Source: JBCBWG01 sp964579305 (GTDB taxonomy: Bacteria; Pseudomonadota; Alphaproteobacteria; Rhizobiales; Hyphomicrobiaceae). From it: a stretch of DNA of 21,770 nt. Each line of letters starts with the position of its first letter. Position 1 is the first letter of the stretch. The notes beneath the pieces are model-generated. The model did not search any database and was not told where the DNA came from. It saw only the letters and a program-made list of their open reading frames with translations. Where the stretch lies: positions 1 to 21,770 of the forward strand of contig CAZOGY010000055.1 of NCBI GenBank assembly GCA_964579305.1, written 5' to 3'. Shown here piece after piece: positions 13,820-21,770 of the stretch. A program made the translations under genes and the position numbers.

Positions 13820-15448
13820 CTAAACCAACCGGCTCTGCGTTACGGCGGCGGCGACGAAGCTTTGGAAGAGCGGGTGCGGCGCGAAGGGGCGGGATTTCAG
13901 TTCTGGGTGGAACTGGACGCCGATGAACCAGGGGTGGTCGGGGTACTCGACCGTCTCGGGCAAAACGCCGTCAGGCGACATACCGGCAAAGCGCAGGCCC
14001 ACAGCCTCCAGCCGCTCGCGGTAGGCGGCATTGACCTCATAGCGGTGACGGTGGCGATCGGAAATCTGCGTCGCACCATAAACTTCGGCGATGCGGCTGT
14101 CGGGCGCGAGCACAGCCGGATAGGCACCAAGCCGCATCGTCCCCCCAAGATCGCCATCCACACTGCGCTCTTCACGGGTATTGCCGCGCGTCCATTCCGT
14201 CATCAGGCCAACCACCGGCTCTTCGGTGGGCCCGAACTCCGTCGATGAGGCCTGCGGCAGCCCCGCCAGATTGCGCGCGGCTTCGATGCAGGCGAGTTGC
14301 ATACCAAAGCAGATACCCAGATATGGCACCTTGCGCTCGCGGGCGAACTTGGCCGCCAAGATCTTGCCCTCAGCCCCGCGCTCCCCAAACGCGCCTGGCA
14401 CGACAATACCATGCACATCGGCCAAATAGGGCGCGGGGTCTTCTGCCTCGAAAACCTCAGATTCGATCCACTCGATCCGGACTTTGATCCGGTTGGCGAT
14501 ACCGCCGTGGTTCAGCGCCTCGATCAGCGATTTGTAGGCGTCTTTGAGAACTGTGTACTTGCCGACGATCGCAATCGTCACTTCGCCCTCGTGGCTGGAG
14601 ATCGCTTGCGAAATCCCCTCCCAACGTGACAGATCCGGCGCCGGGGCATCCGACATCGCAAAGGCATCGAGCACTTCAGCATCGAGACCTTCCGCATGGT
14701 AGGCAAGCGGCACGTCATAGATCGAGGCAAGATCAAGCGCCTGCACCACCGCGCTTTCGCGCACATTGCAAAACAGCGCGATCTTGCGGCGTTCCGAAGC
14801 GGGGATCTCGCGGTCGCAACGGCACAGCAGAATGTCGGGCTGAATGCCAATCGAGCGCAATTCTTTGACGGAATGCTGCGTCGGCTTTGTCTTCAGCTCA
14901 CCCGCGGACGGAATGAACGGCACCAGAGTCAGGTGGATATAAACGCACGCGCCACGCGGAAGCTCGTTGCCTAGCTGGCGGATCGCCTCAAAAAACGGCA
15001 GTGCCTCGATATCGCCCACCGTGCCGCCGATCTCGACCAGGACGAAGTCGACCCCGTCGTTACCATCCAACACGAACTGCTTGATCGCGTCGGTGACGTG
15101 CGGGATGACCTGCACAGTGCCGCCAAGAAAATCGCCGCGGCGCTCTCTGGCCAGGATCTGTTGGTAGATCCGCCCTGTCGTCACATTGTCAGAGCGACGG
15201 GCTGGCACCCCGGTGAACCGTTCGTAGTGGCCCAGATCCAGGTCCGTCTCAGCACCGTCATCGGTGACGAACACTTCGCCGTGTTGATACGGGCTCATGG
15301 TGCCCGGATCGACATTGAGATAGGGGTCCAACTTGCGCAGACGCACGGAATATCCGCGCGCTTGCAGAAGCGCCCCGAGCGCGGCTGACGCGATGCCTTT
15401 TCCAAGGGAGGAAACCACGCCGCCGGTAATGAAGATGTACCGTTGCAT
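13820..15448 (-). CDS. pyrG: CTP synthase
   Basis: 542 aa, a full-length family member. It aminates UTP to CTP using glutamine and ATP. The synthase domain (1-270) opens with YIFITGGVVSSLGKGIASA, followed by LRKLDPYLNVDPGTMSPYQHGEVFV and VEIGGTVGDIE (138-148). The class I glutamine amidotransferase domain (about 290-542) has PGAFGERGAEGK, the nucleophile C380 in LGICFGMQ, and the H514/E516 pair in VQFHPELKSRP. All catalytic elements are present. The start at 15448 is certain from the conserved N-terminus, with GCAGG just upstream. It lies 170 bp downstream of secG on the same strand, the usual alphaproteobacterial order, and is probably transcribed with it. A hairpin follows the stop. Confidence 0.98.
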   Translation of the reverse strand: MQRYIFITGGVVSSLGKGIASAALGALLQARGYSVRLRKLDPYLNVDPGTMSPYQHGEVFVTDDGAETDLDLGHYERFTGVPARRSDNVTTGRIYQQILARERRGDFLGGTVQVIPHVTDAIKQFVLDGNDGVDFVLVEIGGTVGDIEALPFFEAIRQLGNELPRGACVYIHLTLVPFIPSAGELKTKPTQHSVKELRSIGIQPDILLCRCDREIPASERRKIALFCNVRESAVVQALDLASIYDVPLAYHAEGLDAEVLDAFAMSDAPAPDLSRWEGISQAISSHEGEVTIAIVGKYTVLKDAYKSLIEALNHGGIANRIKVRIEWIESEVFEAEDPAPYLADVHGIVVPGAFGERGAEGKILAAKFARERKVPYLGICFGMQLACIEAARNLAGLPQASSTEFGPTEEPVVGLMTEWTRGNTREERSVDGDLGGTMRLGAYPAVLAPDSRIAEVYGATQISDRHRHRYEVNAAYRERLEAVGLRFAGMSPDGVLPETVEYPDHPWFIGVQFHPELKSRPFAPHPLFQSFVAAAVTQSRLV

Positions 15449-15618
15449 GGACCTGCAAACTAGCGCCGAACGCGCCCGATTCGAAGCTGTAATTATGCAC
15501 GCTGCCCGACAAATCGTCGGAGGACTGCGTGCGACGGTCAGTGATCAACTCATGTGCCGGACGGCGCGTCACGCGGATCGTCACGCCTTACGATCGATCT
15601 GGCAGCAGGATCACCGGC

Positions 15619-16023
15619 TCAATTGCCTGACCCAGCCGGCGGGGTCCGGAACGGCGTTGATACGCCCTGGCCGCTCTTGAGTTTGTCAAGAACACCACCG
15701 CTGCCTGGGGCCGGTGCAGCCGGCTGATTGGCGCCCGGGGCGGGTTGCTGCTGCGTGGGCTGGGCATTGTCAAAGCGCGACTGCGGCGTCGAGTTACCCG
15801 TTGCCATCAGCGTCAGCAAAACGCTTGTCGCGAAGAATGCCGCGCCAAAGCCCGCCGTCAGCCGGGTCAACAAGTTGGCTGTACCCCGGCCGGTCAAGAA
15901 ACCGCCGCCGCCGCCGCCGCCACCGCCGCCAATTCCCAAGGCGCCGCCTTCCGATTGCTGCATGAGAACAAGCGTCACCAGCACGATCGCAATCATCAGG
16001 TGAATGATCAGGACAAACGTCAT
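15619..16023 (-). CDS. secG: Preprotein translocase subunit SecG
   Basis: 134 aa. Two membrane helices (about 2-20 and 51-74) surround the family loop LMQQSEGGALG and the GRGTANLLTR turn. SecG assists SecYE in protein export. The C-terminal tail (75-134) is Pro/Gln/Gly-rich and disordered, as is common in alphaproteobacteria. The loop after GIG is ten glycines in a row (32-41), encoded by ten near-identical GGC/GGT codons at 15901-15930; most SecG proteins have fewer. It is downstream of a secreted hypothetical gene and tpiA, and upstream of pyrG, all on the minus strand. GAGAGA just before the ATG is a plausible ribosome site. Confidence 0.95.
   Translation of the reverse strand: MTFVLIIHLMIAIVLVTLVLMQQSEGGALGIGGGGGGGGGGFLTGRGTANLLTRLTAGFGAAFFATSVLLTLMATGNSTPQSRFDNAQPTQQQPAPGANQPAAPAPGSGGVLDKLKSGQGVSTPFRTPPAGSGN
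15901..15930. repeat. Trinucleotide (GCC) run inside secG
   Basis: Ten consecutive triplets, eight GCC and two ACC on the plus strand, encode a deca-glycine in the SecG loop. The frame is kept if units are gained or lost. Confidence 0.9.
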
Positions 16024-16203
16024 CGGTCTCTCTCGAAGCGGCAGGAACGGGCAGTCGATTTCACGCGATCGCGCCTTCTAACGGCAAGCGCAACAAAAAG
16101 CCAGCCCTCACGGCGCGTTGCGCAATTTGGAGTTATGAGCGCCGGTTTACATGCAGGTTGGGCCGATCGGGATCGATTTCCAGAGGGAATTCGGCGAGGA
16201 ACC

Positions 16204-16929
16204 TCATTCCGTCTCAAAGGCTTGCGCGCGCCACGACGCGATATTGCCATCGCTTGGCCCACCAGCGACGTCTTGCCCAGCGACGTCTCGCGGTGCTGAC
16301 GCAGAAGGCGGCGCTGAGCCGGGTCCTACCGCCGGCGGCAGTTGCGCTCTGGTTTTCCGTTCCGGCAGCGGCGCAGGCCCCGCCGGGCGCGGCGATGGCT
16401 GGATCGGCACGCGCGGCTGCGACCGCGATACCGGGCGTCTCACCCAACGGTTGCGCTGCGGCAGCGGCACACCGTCGCGCTGTGCACCAACCGGTGCGGC
16501 ATCGCGCGGCGGAACGCGCTTTGGCCGCAACCCAACGGCGGCAATCGCCATCGGCAGCGGCGGTGCCACCCTGCGCGCACGATTGGGCTGCTTGATCGCC
16601 ATCACCACCGCGTTTTGGAAGCCCGGCGTACAACGAAACAGGATCTGCTCTTCCAGGCCGATGTAATCGCGCACGCGCACAATGTCGGCCGCCGATGCGT
16701 TTTGCCGGGCCCAGTCAGGTCCGCGCGCAACGATCTCGCCAATGCCAAGGGCATCGAGGCCCTGTTTGCGCCGCAACAGCTCGCGGCAGGCCTCTGCGGA
16801 CAATTCGGCAGCACGGACCGGTGCGGCACCGGCGTTGAGCACCATGCAGACAGCCGCGACCATCGCGCCGCGCATGGAAACGACCGCCAACCGGTTGCCC
16901 CAAAATCCGGGCCTTGCGAAACGCATCAT
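16204..16929 (-). CDS. Secreted conserved-type hypothetical protein with two cysteines
   Basis: 241 aa from the ATG at 16929. A basic leader and hydrophobic core end at APVRA-AE (about residue 40), so it is exported. The conserved-looking domain is residues 42-102: ELSAEACRELLRRKQGLDALG, IVARGPDWARQNASAADIV and YIGLEEQILFRC. C48 and C100 could form a disulfide in the periplasm. The remaining 140 residues are Pro/Arg/Ala-rich and probably disordered. I recall unnamed alphaproteobacterial proteins with this pattern (GP.WA...L, leEqilFrC) but no function. Adjacent ATGs at 16929 and 16926, and one at 16875, are possible starts; GGGG before 16929 is the best ribosome site. It lies between tpiA and secG, interrupting the order often seen there. 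Confidence 0.75.
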   Translation of the reverse strand: MMRFARPGFWGNRLAVVSMRGAMVAAVCMVLNAGAAPVRAAELSAEACRELLRRKQGLDALGIGEIVARGPDWARQNASAADIVRVRDYIGLEEQILFRCTPGFQNAVVMAIKQPNRARRVAPPLPMAIAAVGLRPKRVPPRDAAPVGAQRDGVPLPQRNRWVRRPVSRSQPRVPIQPSPRPAGPAPLPERKTRAQLPPAVGPGSAPPSASAPRDVAGQDVAGGPSDGNIASWRAQAFETE

Positions 16930-17012
16930 GATCCCCGTGATCTGCCCCGATCGCACCGTTCAACACCAAGCCCATCGCGCGAACGCCCATGGGTTGCCGA
17001 GTGCCCGCGTGC

Positions 17013-17777
17013 TTAACCACACGCGGAAATGATGCCAAGAAAATCCTCAGCCTTGAGACTTGCGCCGCCGACAAGTGCTCCATTCACATCAGGCACACTG
17101 AGGATTTCGCCGGCGTTTGAGGGTTTCACAGACCCACCGTAAAGCAACCGGATGCCCGAAGCTGTTGCGCCGAAGCGCTCAACTAGCGCCGCGCGCATGG
17201 CCCCGTGAACCTGCGCAATATCCTCAGGTGTCGCAACTTGTCCCGTTCCAATAGCCCAGACCGGCTCATAGGCAACGACCGTCGTCTCCGCCTGCGCCGC
17301 ATCCGGCACGCTCGCTGCAAGTTGACGGAGCACGACAGCCTGGGTGAGGCCGGCGGCGCGCTGCCCTGCGGTTTCGCCAACACATATAATCGATATCAGG
17401 CCAGCACGCGCGGCAGCCTTGGCTTTGGCACAAATCAGTGAATCGGTCTCGCCATGGTCACCGCGCCGTTCCGAGTGGCCGACGATAACCGCGCGCGCGC
17501 CGGCATCGGCAAGCATCTCGGCAGACAGATCGCCCGTATGGGCCCCGTGCGCACTGACATGACAGTCTTGAGCCCCGATCGCGACGGCCGCGTTATTGCC
17601 GATCGTCGATACACTGCCGGCAATCAGCGTCGCGGGGGGGCAGATCATAACATCGCAATTGAATGGCTTTTGCCCGACCGCGCCAGCAACCGCCTCGATT
17701 GTCGCCAGGTCTCTGGAGAACCCATTCATCTTCCAGTTGCCGGCAATCAATCGCCGCGGTGCACCCGCTTCACTCAT
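17013..17777 (-). CDS. tpiA: Triosephosphate isomerase
   Basis: 254 aa, the usual length. It interconverts dihydroxyacetone phosphate and glyceraldehyde 3-phosphate in glycolysis and gluconeogenesis. The active site is complete: GNWKMNG with K16, VGHSERRG with H101, and AYEPVWAIGTG with E171. The phosphate-binding loop LLYGGSVKPSN and C-terminal GALVGGASLKAEDF are also present. AGAGG about 9 nt before the ATG supports the start. It diverges from ppiD across 313 bp. A 7-bp hairpin (17005-17026) spans the stop codon but has no T-tract, so I do not call it a terminator. Confidence 0.98.
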   Translation of the reverse strand: MSEAGAPRRLIAGNWKMNGFSRDLATIEAVAGAVGQKPFNCDVMICPPATLIAGSVSTIGNNAAVAIGAQDCHVSAHGAHTGDLSAEMLADAGARAVIVGHSERRGDHGETDSLICAKAKAAARAGLISIICVGETAGQRAAGLTQAVVLRQLAASVPDAAQAETTVVAYEPVWAIGTGQVATPEDIAQVHGAMRAALVERFGATASGIRLLYGGSVKPSNAGEILSVPDVNGALVGGASLKAEDFLGIISACG

Positions 17778-18090
17778 CGTACGCGTTCCTCTTCGATCCT
17801 GGGCCCATGTGCGCGATGGTCCGCCCCGCTTGCAAGCCGACCAGACGTCTAGCCTGTTTGCGCAGCCCCCTTGCCTTCCCCAACAGCGACCGTCATATCT
17901 CGCGCATCGGCCATGGCCGCTGCCACCATTCGATCAGCGGTCCTGGCGCCCCGCAATTGAAAGCAGGCCCGTCGCGGACGATCAGCCAAGCGTGATGCCA
18001 CAGCGCGCCGCCAAACGCGCGTGCCACACACGCCAAGGCCACATCACTCGCGATCGCACAATCCCCAGCTGAGCCAGATACCGAACGCAC
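17778..18090. other. 313-bp intergenic region between divergent tpiA and ppiD
   Basis: It must hold both promoters, but I see no clear -35/-10 pair. Short minus-strand frames cross it (for example 17893-18090, which includes WWQRPWP), but they have no ribosome site and no recognisable family. They are either chance frames or the remains of a lost gene. Confidence 0.5.
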
Positions 18091-19998
18091 ATGCTTGAGA
18101 AAATCCGCAAAAGCGCCTCCAGCCGGATCGTACAGGTCCTGATCATCTTACCGTTGATCGTCGCATTCGCGATCTGGGGCATCGAAGACATGCTGCGGGG
18201 CTTTGGCCGCGGTGATCTCGCCGTCGTCGGCAACCGGACAATCTCCACGGAAGAGTTCCAGGAAAACTACCGGCTGGAACTGGATGCGATGTCGCGCCGC
18301 TTCGGCCGGCGACTGTCGGCGCAGCAAGCGCAGCTCCTGGGCGTGCCCAACAGCGTGTTGTCACGCATGATCGGCTCGGCCGCCGTTGATCAGCATGCCC
18401 AAAGCCTTGGCCTCACGATTTCTGAAAACGCCGTCGTGCGAGACATCCAGCGCGATCCCTCGTTCACCGACAGCGCCGGCAATTTTAACCCGGATGCCCT
18501 CAACCTCGTCTTGCGCCAAAGCGGCCTGAGCGAGGGCCGCTACATCGAAGAGCGACGCCGCGACGCGCTGCGCAGTATTATCACGACACCGTTGATCGAG
18601 GCCGTCGCCGTTCCTGACAGCCTGTTGGAGATGCTGCACACCTACAACAACGAGACCCGTACGGTGTCCTATGTCGTCGTCCCGGAAAAGGCGGTCGGCG
18701 AAATCAAGGATCCTAACGACGCGGCTTTGAAAGCGTTTTACGAGCAGCGCAAGACAGATTTCAAAACGCCCGAACTGCGCAAAATCTCAATTCTGTTTCT
18801 GCGCGCCTCGGACGTGAAGAAGACCATGTCCGTTGCCGATGCCGACATCAAAAACCGGTACGAGGAAAACCCGGACCGGTTCAACGAACCGGAAAAACGC
18901 GAAGTCGAGCAAATCCCATTTGAAAACAAAGACGCTGCCGAAAAAGCGCTGGCGGAGATCAAAGGCGGCAAGGACTTTTTGGAAGTCGCAAAGGCCAACA
19001 ACGCCAAAGAAAGCGATGTCAAACTCGGCCTTCTGGCCAAGTCCCAGATGATCGACCAGAAGATCGCGGATGCTGCGTTCAAGCTGGATGCCAACGGCGT
19101 TTCAGATGTCGTGGAGGGCAATTTCGCACCGGTGCTCATCCGCGTGGTCAAGATTGAGCCAGGCAAAGAGCGCACCCTCGATGACGTCAAGGATCAGATC
19201 AAAACCGAACTGATCAATGAACGTATTGGCGAGGAAGTTGAAAAAGTCGTGCGTCAGGCCGACGACTTGCGTTTGTCGGGAAAAACGCCCTCCGAGATCG
19301 CCAAAGAGCTGAAACTTGAATTCGTGGAAGTCCCGGCAGTTGACCGCAATGGCCGCGACGCGGACGGCAAACCCGTTCCAGCCGTGCAGGGGCGCGATGG
19401 TCGCAATATCCTGACAACCGCGTTCCAAGGCACAGTCGGCGTTGAGAACGAAACGATTGAGTTGAATGGCGGCGGCTATGCCTGGGTCGATCTGCTTGAG
19501 GTTTCAGAAGAAAAACAGCGCGCATTTTCTGACGTGAAAGATGAGGTTAAAACGGCTTGGATTGCGGCCGAACGCACCAAGGCCTTGCGCACGCTGACCG
19601 ATGACTTGGCCAAGAAAGTCCAGGACGGCCAACCGCTCGCAGACGTCGCAAAATCGCTTGCAGAAAAACCGGAAGTCAAGACGACCAAACCGGTCAAGCG
19701 CACCGACACGGTACAGGGCCTGCCGCAAGCAGCAATTGCGCGCGCATTCTCGTTGGCGAAAGGTGACGCAGCTTCGGTGGCCGGTGCGGACGGAACATCG
19801 CGTCTCGTCATCGCGGTCGATGATGTCACCGCGCCCAAACCGATGACCGATGAAGAACGCAAAAAGCTGGCTGAAACGCTCGGCCGCCAACGCAGCGAAG
19901 ACGTCTTACGCCAGTATCTCGCGAAGCTGAGATCGGAAATCGACGTCAACATCAATACCGCCGTCTTGAACCAAACGCTCGGCATCAGGCAGCAATAA
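18091..19998 (+). CDS. ppiD: PpiD-like peptidylprolyl isomerase / periplasmic folding factor (SurA N-terminal domain)
   Basis: 635 aa, typical of PpiD (about 620-630). A short cytosolic start (MLEKIRKSASSRIVQ) leads into one membrane helix (about 14-31) and a long periplasmic part. Residues about 35-165 form the SurA-type chaperone domain, with VVGNRTISTEEFQENYRLEL and the conserved MIGSAAVDQHAQSLGLTISE. Residues about 255-375 match a parvulin-like region (DAAEKALAEIKGGKDFLEVAKANN, LLAKSQMIDQKIADAAFKL). A second, more divergent repeat follows. It helps outer-membrane and periplasmic proteins fold near the translocon; as in E. coli PpiD, the isomerase activity may be weak. The TAA shares a base with the trpE ATG (TAATG at 19996-20000), a gene pairing common in alphaproteobacteria although the functions are unrelated. 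Confidence 0.93.
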   Translation: MLEKIRKSASSRIVQVLIILPLIVAFAIWGIEDMLRGFGRGDLAVVGNRTISTEEFQENYRLELDAMSRRFGRRLSAQQAQLLGVPNSVLSRMIGSAAVDQHAQSLGLTISENAVVRDIQRDPSFTDSAGNFNPDALNLVLRQSGLSEGRYIEERRRDALRSIITTPLIEAVAVPDSLLEMLHTYNNETRTVSYVVVPEKAVGEIKDPNDAALKAFYEQRKTDFKTPELRKISILFLRASDVKKTMSVADADIKNRYEENPDRFNEPEKREVEQIPFENKDAAEKALAEIKGGKDFLEVAKANNAKESDVKLGLLAKSQMIDQKIADAAFKLDANGVSDVVEGNFAPVLIRVVKIEPGKERTLDDVKDQIKTELINERIGEEVEKVVRQADDLRLSGKTPSEIAKELKLEFVEVPAVDRNGRDADGKPVPAVQGRDGRNILTTAFQGTVGVENETIELNGGGYAWVDLLEVSEEKQRAFSDVKDEVKTAWIAAERTKALRTLTDDLAKKVQDGQPLADVAKSLAEKPEVKTTKPVKRTDTVQGLPQAAIARAFSLAKGDAASVAGADGTSRLVIAVDDVTAPKPMTDEERKKLAETLGRQRSEDVLRQYLAKLRSEIDVNINTAVLNQTLGIRQQ

Positions 19999-21677
19999 TG
20001 GCGCGCGGCTCCAAGACACCCAAAAAGGCGGCGGCAAAAGCAAGACCAAAGGCAGCGGCCAAACCGAAGTCAGCAAAGGCCGCTCCAAAATCACCAAGCG
20101 GACAGGCGTTGGCACAATCCAGCGGTGATCGCTCGATACCCGAGCGCTTCGCCGAGCTTTATGACGCCGGCAAGCCACAATTGCTGACGACGACGCGTGT
20201 CGCTGACCTGGAAACACCCGTTTCCGCTTACATGAAACTGGCACCGGACCGTTCGATGAGCTTCCTTTTGGAATCTGTCGAAGGTGGTGCAATCCGCGGC
20301 CGCTATTCGATTATCGGGCTCGCGCCGGATCTCATTTGGCGCGCCAACGGAAATTCAGCCGAGATCAACCGATCGCCCCAAGACGACTTCGACGCGTTTC
20401 AACCCGATCCCGGCGGGACCCTGACCGCGCTTCGGCGCCTGCTCGACGACAGCCGGATCGAGATCCCCGAGGGCTTGCCCCCTATGGTCGCTGGGATCTT
20501 TGGATACATGGGTTACGACACGGTCCGCCTGGTGGAACACCTGCCCGCGTGCCCACCCGACGTCCTGGCCGTGCCTGATGCGATCCTGATGCGGCCGACC
20601 GTGATGGCCATTTTCGACACCGTGAAAGACGAAATCACGGTCGTGACGCCCGTGCGCCCACGCGATGGGATCAACGCCGAGACAGCCTTTCACGCCGCGC
20701 AGGATCGCCTTGCGACCGCAAGTGCCGCCCTCGACCAGCCTCTGCCAACCCAGCAACGCGCGGCAGATCCAGCGCACGCGGCTGCAACGGCTGCAACCGC
20801 TGAGCCGGTGTCCAACACAGCGCCGCAACGTTACATGGACATGGTTCAGCGCGCGAAGGACTACATCGCAGCCGGCGATGCCTTTCAGATCGTCTTGTCC
20901 CAGCGCTTCACGATGCCCTTCGCGCTGCCGCCATTCGCGCTCTACCGTGCCTTGCGGCGCACAAACCCTTCGCCGTTCCTGTTCCATTTGGACTTTGTGG
21001 ATTTTGCGCTGGTCGGCTCAAGCCCTGAAATTTTGGTGCGCGCGCGCGATGGCGAGGTGACCATTCGCCCGATCGCAGGCACCGCGCGGCGCGGTGCGAC
21101 AGCGGCCGAGGACCAGATGCTGGCCGAACAACTGCTCGCCGATCCCAAAGAGCGCGCCGAACACCTGATGCTTCTCGACCTCGGCCGAAACGACGTTGGC
21201 CGCGTTGCCGAAATTGGCTCAGTCCGGGTGACCGACAAGTTCGTCATCGAGCGCTACAGCCATGTCATGCACATTGTCTCCAACGTCATCGGCCGTCTTC
21301 GCTCAGACCACGACGCGATCGACGCGCTGATGGCCGGCTTTCCAGCCGGCACCGTCTCTGGCGCGCCAAAAGTACGCGCCATGGAAATCATCGATGAGTT
21401 GGAGACCCATAAGCGCGGGCCCTACGCGGGCTGTGTTGGCTACTTCTCGGCGGACGGCAATATGGACACCTGCATCGTCTTGCGCACCGCCCTGGTCAAA
21501 GACGGCGAAATGCACGTGCAGGCTGGCGCCGGCCTCGTCTACGACAGCATTCCCGAAAACGAACAGCAGGAGTGCATTAACAAAGCCAAAGCACTCGTGC
21601 GTGCCGCGCAAGAAGCGGTCCGTTTCGCTGGCGGCGGCGTGGCGGACCTCGGCGCCAACAAGGGCGTGTGGGACTGA
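19998..21677 (+). CDS. trpE: Anthranilate synthase component I
   Basis: 559 aa, longer than the usual 500-520. It makes anthranilate from chorismate, the first step to tryptophan. The core is intact: LLES (90-93, tryptophan feedback site), FGYMGYD (168-174), SQRF, GSSPEIL, TIRPIAGTARRG (355-366), DLGRNDVGRVAEIGSV (394-409), SHVMHIVSNV and PAGTVSGAPKVRAMEIIDELE (449-469), then QAGAGLVYDSIPENE. The first 34 residues are a Lys/Ala-rich tail (nine Lys, two Arg) resembling histone H1-like sequence and absent from ordinary TrpE. The start is tied to the ppiD stop (TAATG), with AGG 8 nt upstream, and I see no alternative start between the tail and the core. The amidotransferase gene trpG does not follow within the window. 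Confidence 0.97.
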   Translation: MARGSKTPKKAAAKARPKAAAKPKSAKAAPKSPSGQALAQSSGDRSIPERFAELYDAGKPQLLTTTRVADLETPVSAYMKLAPDRSMSFLLESVEGGAIRGRYSIIGLAPDLIWRANGNSAEINRSPQDDFDAFQPDPGGTLTALRRLLDDSRIEIPEGLPPMVAGIFGYMGYDTVRLVEHLPACPPDVLAVPDAILMRPTVMAIFDTVKDEITVVTPVRPRDGINAETAFHAAQDRLATASAALDQPLPTQQRAADPAHAAATAATAEPVSNTAPQRYMDMVQRAKDYIAAGDAFQIVLSQRFTMPFALPPFALYRALRRTNPSPFLFHLDFVDFALVGSSPEILVRARDGEVTIRPIAGTARRGATAAEDQMLAEQLLADPKERAEHLMLLDLGRNDVGRVAEIGSVRVTDKFVIERYSHVMHIVSNVIGRLRSDHDAIDALMAGFPAGTVSGAPKVRAMEIIDELETHKRGPYAGCVGYFSADGNMDTCIVLRTALVKDGEMHVQAGAGLVYDSIPENEQQECINKAKALVRAAQEAVRFAGGGVADLGANKGVWD

Positions 21678-21716
21678 AGACTTCTGGGACTGCAGACCGT
21701 GCGATGGCCTTTCGCC

Positions 21717-21770
21717 TCAAGTCGCCTCCCAAAGCACGTCGAGCGCGAACGTGTGCACATCGAACGGCGG
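21717..21770 (-). CDS. Possible C-terminal end of a truncated convergent gene
   Basis: The minus strand from the window edge reads PPFDVHTFALDVLWEAT and stops at TGA (21719-21717), 39 bp from the trpE stop. The composition is protein-like and the codons match the neighbouring genes, but only 17 residues are visible and I recognise no family. If real, the ppiD-trpE operon ends here and trpG/trpD lie elsewhere. Confidence 0.4.
   Translation of the reverse strand, partial: PPFDVHTFALDVLWEAT

Noticed and set aside
16342..17016. Long Arg/His-rich plus-strand frame over the secreted hypothetical gene
   Set aside because: No signal, no family and extreme arginine content; the minus-strand frame has a signal peptide and a conserved-looking domain.
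17005..17026. Terminator hairpin at the tpiA stop
   Set aside because: CCGCGTG/CACGCGG pair around an 8-nt loop, but the stop codon lies in the loop and no T-tract follows.
21668..21691. Direct repeat TGGGACTG around GAAGACTTC after trpE
   Set aside because: Two 8-bp copies only; too short to interpret and no T-tract for a terminator.

Overview
The window is GC-rich, gene-dense DNA from an alphaproteobacterium that cannot be placed more finely without a database. The evidence is the linked tpiA, secG, pyrG and kdsA genes on one strand, a PpiD-like isomerase translationally coupled to trpE, a ChrR-type anti-sigma factor, and a short intergenic palindrome of a kind common in this class. It is a scaffold: 100 N at 13660-13759 mark an assembly gap. 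I see no rRNA, tRNA, CRISPR array or transposase.

Left (1-3412, plus strand): a compact sulfation cassette. It holds a membrane-anchored arylsulfotransferase-like beta-propeller that keeps the family's catalytic histidines and arginine, a tiny secreted or membrane protein with a mature YTGPGAG start, an unrecognised three-helix membrane protein, and a PAPS-type sulfotransferase. Most junctions overlap. The cassette meets, stop codon on stop codon, a minus-strand pair (3409-6197): a KefB/KefC-like K+/H+ antiporter and a PfkB sugar kinase that resembles the sulfofructose kinase YihV.

Middle (6383-11774): a singlet-oxygen-type stress locus. The ECF sigma factor RpoE and its zinc anti-sigma factor ChrR (plus) converge, across a perfect bidirectional terminator, on a four-gene minus-strand operon: FAD amine oxidase-like protein, DUF1365 protein, cyclopropane-fatty-acid-synthase-like methyltransferase and DUF3833 protein. 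Homologues of several of these belong to the RpoE regulon of Rhodobacter sphaeroides, so the whole probably modifies unsaturated membrane lipids. The methyltransferase lacks two catalytic positions expected of a true cyclopropane synthase.

Right (12181-21770): housekeeping genes. kdsA (LPS KDO synthesis), pyrG (CTP), secG (translocon), a conserved-looking secreted protein and tpiA lie on the minus strand. Between kdsA and pyrG sit an AhpD-like gene on the plus strand, a 41-bp-period array of palindromic repeats that runs into the assembly gap, and a separate palindrome. Divergent from tpiA is ppiD-trpE, in which TrpE carries an unusual lysine/alanine-rich N-terminal tail. Both window edges appear to cut genes.
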